Assembly: GCF_018424605.1 (NCBI RefSeq)
Contig: NZ_QTKT01000018.1
Coordinates: 1-41,276 of the forward strand
DNA length: 41,276 nt
Origin: Marinobacter lipolyticus
Lineage (GTDB): Bacteria; Pseudomonadota; Gammaproteobacteria; Pseudomonadales; Oleiphilaceae
Direction of reading: 5' to 3'
The position numbers and the translations under genes are program-made. Below, one piece after another: positions 15,039 to 23,312 of this stretch (positions are counted from its first letter, which is position 1; each line of letters opens with the position of its first letter). The notes under the pieces were generated by a model that was not told the origin of the DNA, ran no database searches, and was given only the letters and a program-made list of their open reading frames with translations.

Positions 15039-17296
15039 CACTGTTTGCGGCTTTGTTCAGTCACTATCGTCGCCACCCGCTGCAGTTGCTGGCACTGGCG
15101 TTGATGATTGTGCTGGCGACCACCCTGTGGACCGGTGTCCACCACCTGACCGATCGCGCCCGGGTCAGCCTCGCCGAGAGTGAGCGGGCGGTGGCCGGCC
15201 AGCAACAGCTGGTACGGGACGACGGGCAGCCGGTGACCGTGCAGGATTTCGCGAACTTGCGGCGGGCCGGCCTGTGCGTCATGCCCTGGCTGGAAGTACG
15301 GCGCCCGCCCCCGGCGGGTCGGGTGATTGGTGTGGACCCGTTCGCCGCGACCTGTTTCGGCGATCAGGCGCCAGGACAGGCCGGCAGCGATGCTCTGAAC
15401 GGCGAGCCGTTCCTGGACATCGGCGAGGCGGCACAACTGTCGACCAATGGCGGCGAGGGGGTGTTGTCCCTGCTGGTGCCGCAGACCGTTGACCCGGCGC
15501 AGCTGCCCCCCGGGTACCAGTTGAGGGGGTTCTCTCTGGGCCCGGCCACCGGAGAACTGGGCGAGAGTTTCCTGCTGAACCTGGATGCGCTGGGAGTACT
15601 GGTGCTGCTGATTACGGCGTTGCTGGTGCGCAGCGTTTACCAGTTGGGGTTGGTGCAGCGGCGGGAGAGTTTTGCCCTGCTGACGCGTTTCGGTGTGCCC
15701 GGTGGCCGGGTGTGGGGGTGGCTGCTGGCGGAGATGGCGGCGCTGACAGCGCTTTGTGTGTTACCCGGCCTGTGGCTCGGGCGCTGGCTGGCGGCTTTGC
15801 TGGGCGGCGGTTTTGGTGCGGCGCTGGAGAATCTGTTTGATACGCCGCTGTACGCGGTGGGAGCGGGTGGTGTGGCCGTACCGGCGCTGGTGATGGGCGC
15901 CGTTGTGCTGGCGGCCTGTTTTGCCGACCGGCGCCTGCTGCGGTACTTGCCGGCGGCCCGGTACGTCGGAACCTGGCCCGCGGCGCTGGTGGGGCTGGTT
16001 GTGGGGCTGCTTCTGGTCAGGTTTGCCACGGTCCTCGGTTGGCTGTTTGCCGGTATTGCGCTGGTGTTTGTGGCGGTGGGGGTGCTGACGCCACGAGCCC
16101 TCGCCGGGATGGCGCAGTGGCGGGCCAGGGCCGGCGAAGGCCTTGGAAAATGGCGGCGGCGGGAGCTGGCGGTGGTGTTTCGTCGCCTCGCGCTGCCGGT
16201 GGTGGCGTTGCAGTTTGCGGTGGCCATGGTGCTGGCCGTGCAGGCCCTGGTGAGCACCTTTGAAAACACCTTTGAGGTGTGGCTGGGCCAGCGCCTGGAA
16301 GCGGAGTTCTACGTGGAAGTGCCGGCGTTCGTTGCGGTGGCCGATGGAGTCCATTATCTGGACGGCCTTGCCGGGCTGGGCGACTGGCACCTGGTCCAGC
16401 GGGGCCGGGCGCAACTGGAGAGCGCCGGTGGCACGCCCGCCTTGCCCCAGGTCGACCTGTTTGCCATTTCCCCGGTGGGCCCGCTGGTTACCGGCTGGAC
16501 CCTGCTGGTGGCGGCACCGGATGCCTGGTCCAGGCTGGCGGCAGGTGAGGGCGTGATGGTGAACGAGCAACTGGCGCGTCGCCAGGGTTATGAGCCGGGG
16601 GACACCATCACGTTCCGACTGGATGGCCGGGCGCGGACGTTGCCGGTGCTGGGTGTGTACGCCGATTACGGCCGACCCGCGGGGGAAATTCTGACCGCCG
16701 GGCAGGTGTTGCCCGCCGCGTTCCAGCCCCGTTTTGTGAGTTTTTCCATCAACCCCGGTGCGCTCGCGATGGACGATGTCCGCCAGGGTCTGGCGGCGGC
16801 GTGGGGCACCGAGGCGCTGACGGCGCGAGATAATCAGAGCATACAGACCCTGGCGTCCGGCGTGTTTGACCAGACCTTCCTGCTGACCCGCGCCATCACC
16901 GTGCTGACCCTGGTGTTGGCCGGGGCGTCGCTGCTGATCATGGGCTGGGTGTTTTTCACCACCCGGGTCTGGTATTACCGGCTGTTGTCGGTGTGGGGGC
17001 TAACGCGCCGGGAAGCGGCCAATCAGTTGCGCTGGCTGGCGGTCGCCCTGACCGGCTGCGTGGCATTGGTGGCCTTGCCGCTGGGTGTCTGGCTAACGTG
17101 GGTGCTGGTTGCCCGCATCAACCCGCTGGCGTTTGGCTGGTCCCTGCCAATGGCGGTCTATCCCGGATTCTGGCTGGAGATGCTGGGGTGGTGCCTGCTG
17201 ATCGGTGTGGTTATTTCACTGCTGATGGGGCGGCAGCTGCGTGGCCTGACGCCGGCCCCGGCAATGGCCAACGTGGCGGCCGGGGGTGAACGATGA
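15035..17296 (+). CDS. FtsX-like ABC transporter permease
   Basis: The 753-residue protein starts with a helix (about 14-32) followed by a periplasmic domain, then a cluster of helices (about 180-360), a second periplasmic region (about 425-620), and a final trio of helices (about 635-745). This is the doubled FtsX/MacB-like architecture, with two permease halves fused in one chain. It works with the adjacent ATPase as a mechanotransmission-type envelope transporter. I chose ATG 15035, which overlaps the ATPase stop, over longer forms reaching into the ATPase gene. Its stop overlaps the lipoprotein gene start. Confidence 0.88.
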   Translation: MTLFAALFSHYRRHPLQLLALALMIVLATTLWTGVHHLTDRARVSLAESERAVAGQQQLVRDDGQPVTVQDFANLRRAGLCVMPWLEVRRPPPAGRVIGVDPFAATCFGDQAPGQAGSDALNGEPFLDIGEAAQLSTNGGEGVLSLLVPQTVDPAQLPPGYQLRGFSLGPATGELGESFLLNLDALGVLVLLITALLVRSVYQLGLVQRRESFALLTRFGVPGGRVWGWLLAEMAALTALCVLPGLWLGRWLAALLGGGFGAALENLFDTPLYAVGAGGVAVPALVMGAVVLAACFADRRLLRYLPAARYVGTWPAALVGLVVGLLLVRFATVLGWLFAGIALVFVAVGVLTPRALAGMAQWRARAGEGLGKWRRRELAVVFRRLALPVVALQFAVAMVLAVQALVSTFENTFEVWLGQRLEAEFYVEVPAFVAVADGVHYLDGLAGLGDWHLVQRGRAQLESAGGTPALPQVDLFAISPVGPLVTGWTLLVAAPDAWSRLAAGEGVMVNEQLARRQGYEPGDTITFRLDGRARTLPVLGVYADYGRPAGEILTAGQVLPAAFQPRFVSFSINPGALAMDDVRQGLAAAWGTEALTARDNQSIQTLASGVFDQTFLLTRAITVLTLVLAGASLLIMGWVFFTTRVWYYRLLSVWGLTRREAANQLRWLAVALTGCVALVALPLGVWLTWVLVARINPLAFGWSLPMAVYPGFWLEMLGWCLLIGVVISLLMGRQLRGLTPAPAMANVAAGGER

Positions 17297-18384
17297 GCCG
17301 GCACCTGAACGCGCATTGCCCGGTGTTGCTGGCGCTGTGCCTGATGCTCGCGGCCTGTTCCGACACCCCGGAACCCGCCGGTTTTGCCGGGCTGGGGGCC
17401 GACGTCACGGAAGAAGCATTCGCCCAGCCGGCGAGGGGCGATGACCTGCGTTTTCCGGACGATTTCGGCCCCCACCCGGACCACCGGATCGAGTGGTGGT
17501 ACCTGACCGCCAACCTGACCACGGATGAGGGCGAGCCGCTGGGGCTGCAATGGACCCAGTTCCGCCAGTCCCTGGTGGCCAGGAATCCCCTCACACCGGC
17601 TCCACCGGCGCACCGCTGGCCGCTGGAGGCAGGCTGGATGGCGCACGCCGCTGTCTCGTTCCGGGAGCAACACTGGTTTGCCGAGAAGCTGGCGCGGGGC
17701 GGCACCGGGCAGGCTGAGGCCCGGGCCCGGCCCTTCGAGGTGTGGCTCGACGACTGGCACCTGCAGGCAACCGCCCCCGGGCACTGGCGTCTGCGGGTGC
17801 GCGATCAGGGCTGGTCCTACGATCTGCGAATTCAGGTGGAAGGCGATCCGGTGGCCCATGGCGACCGGGGTTTCAGCGCCAAGACCGCCGGTGGCGAAGG
17901 CTCCATGTATTTCAGCCTGGTGGATCTGGCAATAGAGGGTGAAGTAACCATCGATGGTATGACCCATGCAGTGGCCGGGCGCGGTTGGTTCGATCGCGAA
18001 TGGAGCAGTCAGTTTCTGAAAGCCGGTCAGCAGGGCTGGGACTGGTTTGCCCTGCACCTGGACTCCGGCGACAAGCTGATGGCGTTCCGTCTGCGTGAGG
18101 AGGACGGGGGCTATCTGTCGGGCAGCTGGGTGACGCCTGAGCGGGCGGTGATTCCGCTGGCGGCGGGTTCGTTCAGCCTGGAGGTGACCGGGCAGCGGCA
18201 AACCGGAGCGGGCACCGTGCCCGTGCAATGGCGAATCCGGGTGCCGCAGCAGGGAGTGGATGTCACGATCACAGCACCGCCGGGGCAGTACTGGAACGAC
18301 GGTCTGTTCCCCTACTGGGAAAGCCCGGTCAGCGTCCGTGGCAGCCACCGGGGAGATGGCTACATGGAGCTGACCGGGTACTGA
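17293..18384 (+). CDS. AttH/CrtC-like lipocalin-fold lipoprotein
   Basis: The 363-residue protein has a lipoprotein signal with lipobox LAAC (Cys about 22). The mature part carries motifs of the AttH/carotenoid 1,2-hydratase-like family: HRIEWWYLTANL (about 59-70), QWTQFRQSL, a GRGWFDREWSSQFL block (about 230-243), and W-rich strands. The family adopts two lipocalin-like barrels. Although related to carotenoid hydratase, linkage to ABC ATPase and FtsX-type genes is the usual AttH context, where it likely serves an envelope lipid or export role. The name secreted hydrolase is historical and the activity is unknown. It ends 12 bases from the convergent amtB. Confidence 0.85.
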   Translation: MSRHLNAHCPVLLALCLMLAACSDTPEPAGFAGLGADVTEEAFAQPARGDDLRFPDDFGPHPDHRIEWWYLTANLTTDEGEPLGLQWTQFRQSLVARNPLTPAPPAHRWPLEAGWMAHAAVSFREQHWFAEKLARGGTGQAEARARPFEVWLDDWHLQATAPGHWRLRVRDQGWSYDLRIQVEGDPVAHGDRGFSAKTAGGEGSMYFSLVDLAIEGEVTIDGMTHAVAGRGWFDREWSSQFLKAGQQGWDWFALHLDSGDKLMAFRLREEDGGYLSGSWVTPERAVIPLAAGSFSLEVTGQRQTGAGTVPVQWRIRVPQQGVDVTITAPPGQYWNDGLFPYWESPVSVRGSHRGDGYMELTGY

Positions 18385-18396
18385 ACGCCGGGGCGA

Positions 18397-19605
18397 TCAG
18401 TCCATGGAGGTGGCGCCGATCTTGTGAATGCTCACATCGGCACCGTTGAACTCTTCTTCCTCGGTCAGTCGCAGGCCGGAGATGGCACTGATCACGCCGT
18501 AGACGATCAGGCCGCCGCCGAAGGCCACGACAACGCCGGCCACGGAGCCGATGATCTGGGACATCAGGCTGACACCTCCGAGGCCGCCAAGGGCTTCCTG
18601 ACCAAAGATGCCGGCGGCGATCGCGCCCCAGACACCGCACACGCCGTGCAGCGGCCACACACCCAGTACGTCGTCCAGGCGCTCGATTTTCGCCTGCGCC
18701 CATTCGAACAGGTACACAAACACTGCGCCGGCGACACCGCCGGTGATCAGCGCGCCCACCGGATGCATCAGGTCAGAACCGGCACACACCGCCACCAGGC
18801 CGGCCAGCGGGCCGTTGTGGATAAAGCCCGGGTCCTTGCGGCCCACCAGCATCGCCACCAGCACGCCGCCGACCATGGCCATCAGGCTGTTCACTGCCAC
18901 CAGGCCGCTGATGCCGTCGAGGGTTTGCGCCGACATCACGTTAAAGCCGAACCAGCCGACGGTAAGAATCCAGGCGCCGAGGGCGAGAAACGGAATGTTG
19001 GAAGGCGCGAACGCCACCACTTTGCCGTTGCGGTAGCGCCCATTACGGGCACCGAGCAGCAGCACGGCCGCCAGCGCGATCCAGCCGCCCACCGCGTGCA
19101 CCACAACAGAGCCGGCGAAGTCGTGGAAGCCTGCACCAAACTGGTTCTCCAACCAGCTCTGGAAACCGTAGTTGCCGTTCCAGATCATGCCCTCGAAGAA
19201 CGGGTAGACAAACGCCACGATCAGGCCGGAGGCCAGCAGCATCGGGTAGAACTTGGCACGCTCGGCGATGCCGCCGGAAACGATGGCGGGGATGGCCGCG
19301 GCGAAGGTCATCAGGAAGAAGAACTTGACCAGATCGTAGCCGTTGGCGGCGGTCAGTTCCGTGGCGCCGGCCATGAAGTGGCTGCCATAGGCGATGTAAT
19401 AGCCCACGAAAAAGTAGGCCACCGCCGATACGCCGAAGTCGGTCATGATCTTCACCAGGGCATTGACCTGGTTCTTGTGGCGAACCGTGCCCACTTCCAG
19501 GAAGGCGAAGCCGGCGTGCATGGCCAGCACCATTATGGCGCCGATCAGTATGAAAAGCGTGTTGGCGCTTTCAGTCAGGGTATGTACTGCACTCGTGATG
19601 TCCAC
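18397..19605 (-). CDS. amtB: ammonium transporter (Amt/MEP family)
   Basis: The 402-residue protein has about eleven hydrophobic helices and family motifs such as HAGFAFLEVGTVRHKN (about 30-45), DFAGSVVVHAVGGW (about 160-173) and GWFGFNVMS. It brings NH4+/NH3 across the inner membrane. It starts at GTG 19605 with AGGAG upstream (nine-base spacing). A sigma-54 promoter and an NtrC-type site lie upstream. The PII gene glnK, often next to amtB, is absent, so the partner PII must be encoded elsewhere. The C-terminal tail is short and hydrophilic, as needed for PII contact. Confidence 0.95.
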   Translation of the reverse strand: MDITSAVHTLTESANTLFILIGAIMVLAMHAGFAFLEVGTVRHKNQVNALVKIMTDFGVSAVAYFFVGYYIAYGSHFMAGATELTAANGYDLVKFFFLMTFAAAIPAIVSGGIAERAKFYPMLLASGLIVAFVYPFFEGMIWNGNYGFQSWLENQFGAGFHDFAGSVVVHAVGGWIALAAVLLLGARNGRYRNGKVVAFAPSNIPFLALGAWILTVGWFGFNVMSAQTLDGISGLVAVNSLMAMVGGVLVAMLVGRKDPGFIHNGPLAGLVAVCAGSDLMHPVGALITGGVAGAVFVYLFEWAQAKIERLDDVLGVWPLHGVCGVWGAIAAGIFGQEALGGLGGVSLMSQIIGSVAGVVVAFGGGLIVYGVISAISGLRLTEEEEFNGADVSIHKIGATSMD

Positions 19606-19677
19606 GGGTTTTCTCTCCTGATAGATAGAGTGGCTGCCTCTTGGCGGGCAGTGCGTGCATTGATGGAGTGCGCTTCA

Positions 19678-19693
19678 AGCAAGAGGTGTTCCA
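19678..19693 (-). promoter_or_regulatory. sigma-54 promoter of amtB
   Basis: On the minus strand TGGAACACCTCTTGCT has GG and GC exactly ten bases apart and matches TGGCAC-N5-TTGCW except for one base. Transcription should start about 12 bases downstream, near 19667, leaving a leader of about 60 bases before the amtB GTG. Confidence 0.72.
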
Positions 19694-19769
19694 AAACAAT
19701 GCAAAATCAGAAGAGGTAGGAGGTTGGATGGCTTGAGAGTCGAAAGTCCGGTGGTTTTCGGTGCTTTAA

Positions 19770-19786
19770 TGCACCAAGAAGGTGCG
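19770..19786. promoter_or_regulatory. NtrC-type enhancer site upstream of amtB
   Basis: TGCACCA-AGA-AGGTGCG is close to the NtrC consensus TGCACCA-N3-TGGTGCA, with two differences. It is about 110 bases upstream of the predicted sigma-54 start, the normal enhancer distance. Further GCACC and GTGC half-sites flank it (GTGC at 19761, CGCACC at 19800-19805). Nitrogen-limited activation of amtB is the expected result. Confidence 0.65.
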
Positions 19787-19812
19787 TTTATGCCTGCCGC
19801 GCACCGTTATGG

Positions 19813-20220
19813 TCAGGGTTGTGCGTGTTCTTCCTGCTGCTCTTTCCAGGCGGCGTAGCGAATCAGATCCGACTCCACCAGTTTCAGACACAGCGCCACC
19901 ACGCCGGCATCGTCCACAAAGCCAATGCCGAGGATCAGGTCCGGGATGACATCCAGCGGGTTCAGCACGTACAGCAGTGCGCCTGCGACCGCCGCGATGC
20001 TTTTCCAGGGCACGTTGCGATAGTGGCCATTCCAGTAATCACCGATCATCGCGAACATCAGCTTGATGTCACCGCTGAAGCGTTGCAGTTTGCCGCTGCT
20101 GCGTACTTTGTCTTCGATTGCCTGTTGACGGCGCAGCAGGTCGTCGAGCTTGTCGCGATCCACCCTGCCGGCTTCCGCCTGAAGCTGGGCTTCGGCGTTT
20201 TTCTGGCTGAACCGTGCCAT
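19813..20220 (-). CDS. YkvA/DUF1232-family small membrane protein
   Basis: The 135-residue protein has a charged N-terminal half (about 1-60) and a hydrophobic segment of the DUF1232 type, with WKSIAAVAGALLYVLNPLDV then IPDLILGIGFVDDAGVV (about 75-115). The NPLDxIPD pattern is the hallmark of this family, whose function is unknown. ATG 20220 is preferred to an upstream frame because AGGAGG lies seven bases before it. It runs in the same direction as amtB but amtB has its own promoter between them. Confidence 0.82.
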   Translation of the reverse strand: MARFSQKNAEAQLQAEAGRVDRDKLDDLLRRQQAIEDKVRSSGKLQRFSGDIKLMFAMIGDYWNGHYRNVPWKSIAAVAGALLYVLNPLDVIPDLILGIGFVDDAGVVALCLKLVESDLIRYAAWKEQQEEHAQP

Positions 20221-20433
20221 CTGACGTCCTCCTGAAATGCGGTTGCCCAGTATCCCACCCCGGCGGCGCGGCAGGCAATGCATTGGCTGCGAAGCGGCAA
20301 ATGGTACGCATGTTCAGCTATTGGCCGAGTTGGCCAAGAACCTTGTCATTCTGGGCAATATTTTGCTCCGCCTCGCGGTGGTACTGTCGTGTGACGTAAT
20401 CGACATGAATTGGCTGTCCAATGATGCCCAGAG

Positions 20434-20447
20434 TTGATCTGCATCAA
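20434..20447. promoter_or_regulatory. FNR/ANR-type box upstream of the Tad operon
   Basis: TTGAT-CTGC-ATCAA is a perfect match to the FNR/ANR consensus TTGAT-N4-ATCAA. It is in a 345-base gene-free gap (20221-20565) between the YkvA gene and the flp pilin gene, 118 bases before the pilin start. The only other items I see in that gap are a weak promoter near 20509-20535 and the pilin ribosome-binding site. Low-oxygen control of the pilus operon is the simplest inference; control of the divergent YkvA gene cannot be excluded. Confidence 0.65.
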
Positions 20448-20508
20448 CGACACCGGCAACGAAACGTGACTGTCGGTTACAAAAATCCTGAAAAATCCCG
20501 TCGCGCTT

Positions 20509-20535
20509 TTGACGGTCTGGGGTCTAATTTATAAC
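20509..20535 (+). promoter_or_regulatory. candidate promoter of the Tad operon
   Basis: TTGACG (20509-20514) and TATAAC (20530-20535) are 15 bases apart, shorter than ideal. If used, transcription would start near 20541, placing the FNR/ANR box at about -100, a position possible for activation from a distance. GAGGAG before the pilin ATG is a good ribosome-binding site. Confidence 0.4.
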
Positions 20536-20565
20536 TCTAAAGCATGACGCTATGAGGAGTACGGC

Positions 20566-20790
20566 ATGACAATCCAAACAATAAAAGCAGTTCCTGCTCG
20601 CCTTTCCACCAATCTTGAGCTCCGGAAAATGGCGTTCAGATCTCGCCAGAAAGGCGCTTCCGCTCTCGAATACATTGTTCTCGTGGGTGCTATCGCGGTG
20701 GTGCTCGCCGGCGCCGTGGCCATTTTCGGAGGAGAGATTGAAGGCTTCTTCGACGGCCTGATGACGGATATTTTTGGCGAGAGCGCATAA
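20566..20790 (+). CDS. flp: Flp/Fap type IVb pilin
   Basis: The 74-residue prepilin has a long leader (about 30 residues) ending in a Gly, then ASALEYIVLVGAIAVVLAG, the hydrophobic helix with Glu at position 5 and the Tyr of Flp pilins. The mature protein is about 44 residues, normal for Flp. It would be cleaved by a prepilin peptidase and polymerised into Flp pili for adherence and biofilm formation. It is first in the Tad operon, with AGGAG seven bases before ATG 20566. Confidence 0.92.
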   Translation: MTIQTIKAVPARLSTNLELRKMAFRSRQKGASALEYIVLVGAIAVVLAGAVAIFGGEIEGFFDGLMTDIFGESA

Positions 20791-20811
20791 GCCGGCGCGG
20801 AAGCCTTGGAG

Positions 20812-21252
20812 ATGCAAACGCAGAGAGGGGCCATCGCCCTCGAGTTTCTGTTCCTGTTCCCGATGGTGATCGCCATGCTTTACGCGGCGACCACCTATGG
20901 CGTTCTGTTCTTTGGCAAATACCAGATGCAGAACGCGGTGGAGCAGGCGGCGGCGACAGCGTTGCGGCTGGATCGCAACCGCTTTGCCGCCGATGAACTC
21001 GCGGGCCAGATCCTGGTTGCGGCCAACGCGGCACTGCAGCAGAGCTGGGCGAACACGCCTGCGCGCCTGCGCGCGGGTACCGAATCCCTATCCTGTGAAG
21101 TCAACGAGAACGGCGGCATCAGCTTCCTGCGGTGTGCTGTGACCCGTGACAATCAGCAGGCGCCGATGGTGCCGCAGATGAATTTCGGCTTTCTCGGGGC
21201 GTTCCCGCCGATGCCGGACAGCATGCGGGCGGAAGCGTCCATGGCGTTCTAG
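20812..21252 (+). CDS. TadE-like pseudopilin
   Basis: The 146 residues start with the TadE/TadF hallmark QRGAIALEFLFLFPMVIAMLY, a glycine followed by a hydrophobic helix with Glu at position 5, processed by the same peptidase as Flp. The rest is a soluble periplasmic domain with two cysteines (about 98 and 109) that could pair. TadE-like pseudopilins help pilus assembly. ATG 20812 is preferred to TTG 20806 on codon choice; the nearest purine-rich site is GGAAG, nine bases upstream. It sits between flp and cpaB. Confidence 0.83.
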   Translation: MQTQRGAIALEFLFLFPMVIAMLYAATTYGVLFFGKYQMQNAVEQAAATALRLDRNRFAADELAGQILVAANAALQQSWANTPARLRAGTESLSCEVNENGGISFLRCAVTRDNQQAPMVPQMNFGFLGAFPPMPDSMRAEASMAF

Positions 21253-21276
21253 TTCGAACAGCAAGGCATAACAACA

Positions 21277-22137
21277 ATGAACAAACGACTGATCTACGCA
21301 TTGCCGGCGACGGTACTGGCGCTGGTGGCGCTGGGACTGGCGGTTGCCGGACTGCTCGCTAGCGGGAATAAGGCGCCGCCGGCGCAACCGGCCAGTGTGG
21401 CAGAGCCGGTTGCGGAGCCCCGGGCACCGGAGTACCGGTACCTGGTAGCCACCGGCCCCTTGTCGCCGGGCGTTGTCATGAACGAGGAAAGCTTTGTTGC
21501 AGTGACCTCTTCACAACCCGTGGTCGGCGCCATCCCCGCCGACGAAGCCCCCTTCGGACAGATCATCCGCAGCCGTCTGGGTGCCGGCCAGATGTTGACC
21601 GAGGTCAATCTCCGCAACAACAGCGTGCTTGATTCGCTGGTCCCGGAGGGTCACCAGGCGATGGCAATGGCCGTTGATGAGGTGTCCGGTGTTGGCGGCC
21701 TGCTGCGCCCCGGTGATCGCGTGGATGTGACTGCCTCGTTTCGCCGCTCCGACAAGGATGCCCCGGCGGCATTGAAACTACTGCGCAATGTACTGGTACT
21801 GGCGGTCAGGGGGGTTCCCTATCAGGGGGAGGCGGACGATGAGAACGATGCCCGTCGCAACAACACGGTCGTCCTGTCGGTTCCCGAAGCGGCCGTTTCG
21901 CGGTTGCTGCTGGCATCCAGTGAGGGCAGTCTGCGGCTGGCGGCGGTGGCGCCGGCACCCGCCTCGCCTGCCTCCGAGCCCGCCACCGAGACGCCATCTT
22001 CGGTCACCGCCGTCTATCTTGAGGATCTCTTCCCCGCCAAGCCGGAACCGGCCCCGGTGCGGCGCGCATCTCCGCCGCCGGCCACCCGGGTGCAGTTGTT
22101 TGAAGGCACCGAATCAAGGAGTGTTTATGTACGGTAA
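21277..22137 (+). CDS. cpaB: CpaB/RcpC, Flp pilus assembly protein
   Basis: The 286-residue protein has an N-terminal helix (about 5-28), a proline-rich linker, a SAF domain (about 50-115, VATGPLSPGVVMNEESF), and a second domain with the CpaB signature of VPEGHQAMAMAVDEVSG and LLRPGDRVDV (about 123-153). CpaB works with the secretin in the periplasm and may help its gating or stability. The C-terminal tail (about 220-286) is rich in Pro and Ala. It ends inside the secretin gene start, with an 11-base overlap. Confidence 0.9.
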   Translation: MNKRLIYALPATVLALVALGLAVAGLLASGNKAPPAQPASVAEPVAEPRAPEYRYLVATGPLSPGVVMNEESFVAVTSSQPVVGAIPADEAPFGQIIRSRLGAGQMLTEVNLRNNSVLDSLVPEGHQAMAMAVDEVSGVGGLLRPGDRVDVTASFRRSDKDAPAALKLLRNVLVLAVRGVPYQGEADDENDARRNNTVVLSVPEAAVSRLLLASSEGSLRLAAVAPAPASPASEPATETPSSVTAVYLEDLFPAKPEPAPVRRASPPPATRVQLFEGTESRSVYVR

Positions 22138-23308
22138 GCCCGGGGCCCCAGGCCTGATGTTTCGTTTCTGGCTTGCCATGGTGAGCAGCCTGTTGGCTGC
22201 CGCGCCGCTTGCTGCCCAGGACAGTGATCTGACGGACGGCGCACCGGTCAGCCTGGGAGAAGGCGAGCAGAAAGTGCTTTCGTTTTCTTCGTCGCTGACC
22301 AAAGTGGCGATCTCGGACCCGGATGTCGCCGGAGTGTCGGTTGCCGATGACCGTGAACTGCTGCTGACCGCGAAAACCAGTGGTACCGCGGTGTTGTCGG
22401 TCTGGCTGGATGGCCGTTCCGGGCCGTTGCGCGCTCCCGTTGTGGTGGCTTCCACGCTGGGCGAAACGCTGCCGTTCGGCACCCAGGTGCAAACGGATAT
22501 CCGCATCGTGGAAGTGAACCGCAACGAACTGAACGAGCTCGGCATGTATTACTCGAAGCTGTTCGACGGCGGCCGCCTGGGAGCGTCCTTCGCGGCGCCC
22601 AGCTCGACGGTGCCGAACTTCGGCAACGGCATTGCCACCAACGGTTTTAATTTTTTCCGCTTCGGCAGCAGTTCCCTGAGCATTCTCAGTGCCCTGGAAT
22701 CCGGCGGTTTCGCCTACACCCTGGCGGAGCCATCGCTGGTGACCCTGAGCGGCCAGAGCGCCACGTTCCTGTCCGGAGGCGAATTTCCCATCCCGGTGCG
22801 CAGCGACGACAACGGCCTGCAGGTGGAGTTCAAACAGTTCGGCGTCAGCCTCAGCCTGACGCCCACCGTGGTCAACGAAAACCAGATTATCCTCAGAGTG
22901 GCACCGGAGGTGAGCGATCTGGACGAATCCGCCGGCGTCACTTCCGATGGCATTACCATTCCCGGCCTGCGGGTGCGTCGCACGGAAACCACCGTGGCCA
23001 TGGCTTCCGGCGAGACGTTCATCATCAGTGGACTGGTCAGCCGCAGCACCTTTAACAACAGCGACCGTATTCCCGGGCTGGGCAATCTGCCGGTACTGGG
23101 GGCACTGTTCCGCTCGGATCGGGTGTCCCGTGAGGATCGTGAATTGATCATGGTAGTAACTCCGCATCTGGTCAGCCCCGGTAATCAGGGCAACGGTCAG
23201 CTCGAGACCATCGCCCGCGACTACCACCACAGCAGCATGGGCTGGCTGGATATGGCGACCGACGCGACGCCCGGCGAGCGCCCCATCAAACACGGACTGA
23301 GCTGGTGA
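22127..23308 (+). CDS. rcpA: CpaC/RcpA, Flp pilus secretin
   Basis: The 393-residue protein has a signal peptide (about 1-34, ending APLAAQ), an N-terminal BON/pilus-secretin domain (about 45-115) and the secretin domain (about 160-370) with FLSGGEFPIPV near 216-226 and SGETFIISGLVS near 293-304. It forms the outer-membrane pore for the Flp pilus. I chose ATG 22127, which has AAGGAG upstream and gives a proper signal peptide; the frame is open further upstream but lies within cpaB. It overlaps the cpaB end by 11 bases. Confidence 0.92.
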   Translation: MYGKPGAPGLMFRFWLAMVSSLLAAAPLAAQDSDLTDGAPVSLGEGEQKVLSFSSSLTKVAISDPDVAGVSVADDRELLLTAKTSGTAVLSVWLDGRSGPLRAPVVVASTLGETLPFGTQVQTDIRIVEVNRNELNELGMYYSKLFDGGRLGASFAAPSSTVPNFGNGIATNGFNFFRFGSSSLSILSALESGGFAYTLAEPSLVTLSGQSATFLSGGEFPIPVRSDDNGLQVEFKQFGVSLSLTPTVVNENQIILRVAPEVSDLDESAGVTSDGITIPGLRVRRTETTVAMASGETFIISGLVSRSTFNNSDRIPGLGNLPVLGALFRSDRVSREDRELIMVVTPHLVSPGNQGNGQLETIARDYHHSSMGWLDMATDATPGERPIKHGLSW

Positions 23309-23312
23309 CCCC

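Noticed and set aside
17293..18384. True carotenoid 1,2-hydratase in a pigment pathway
   Set aside because: No other carotenoid genes are nearby. Linkage to an ABC ATPase and FtsX-type permease fits the AttH-type envelope cluster.
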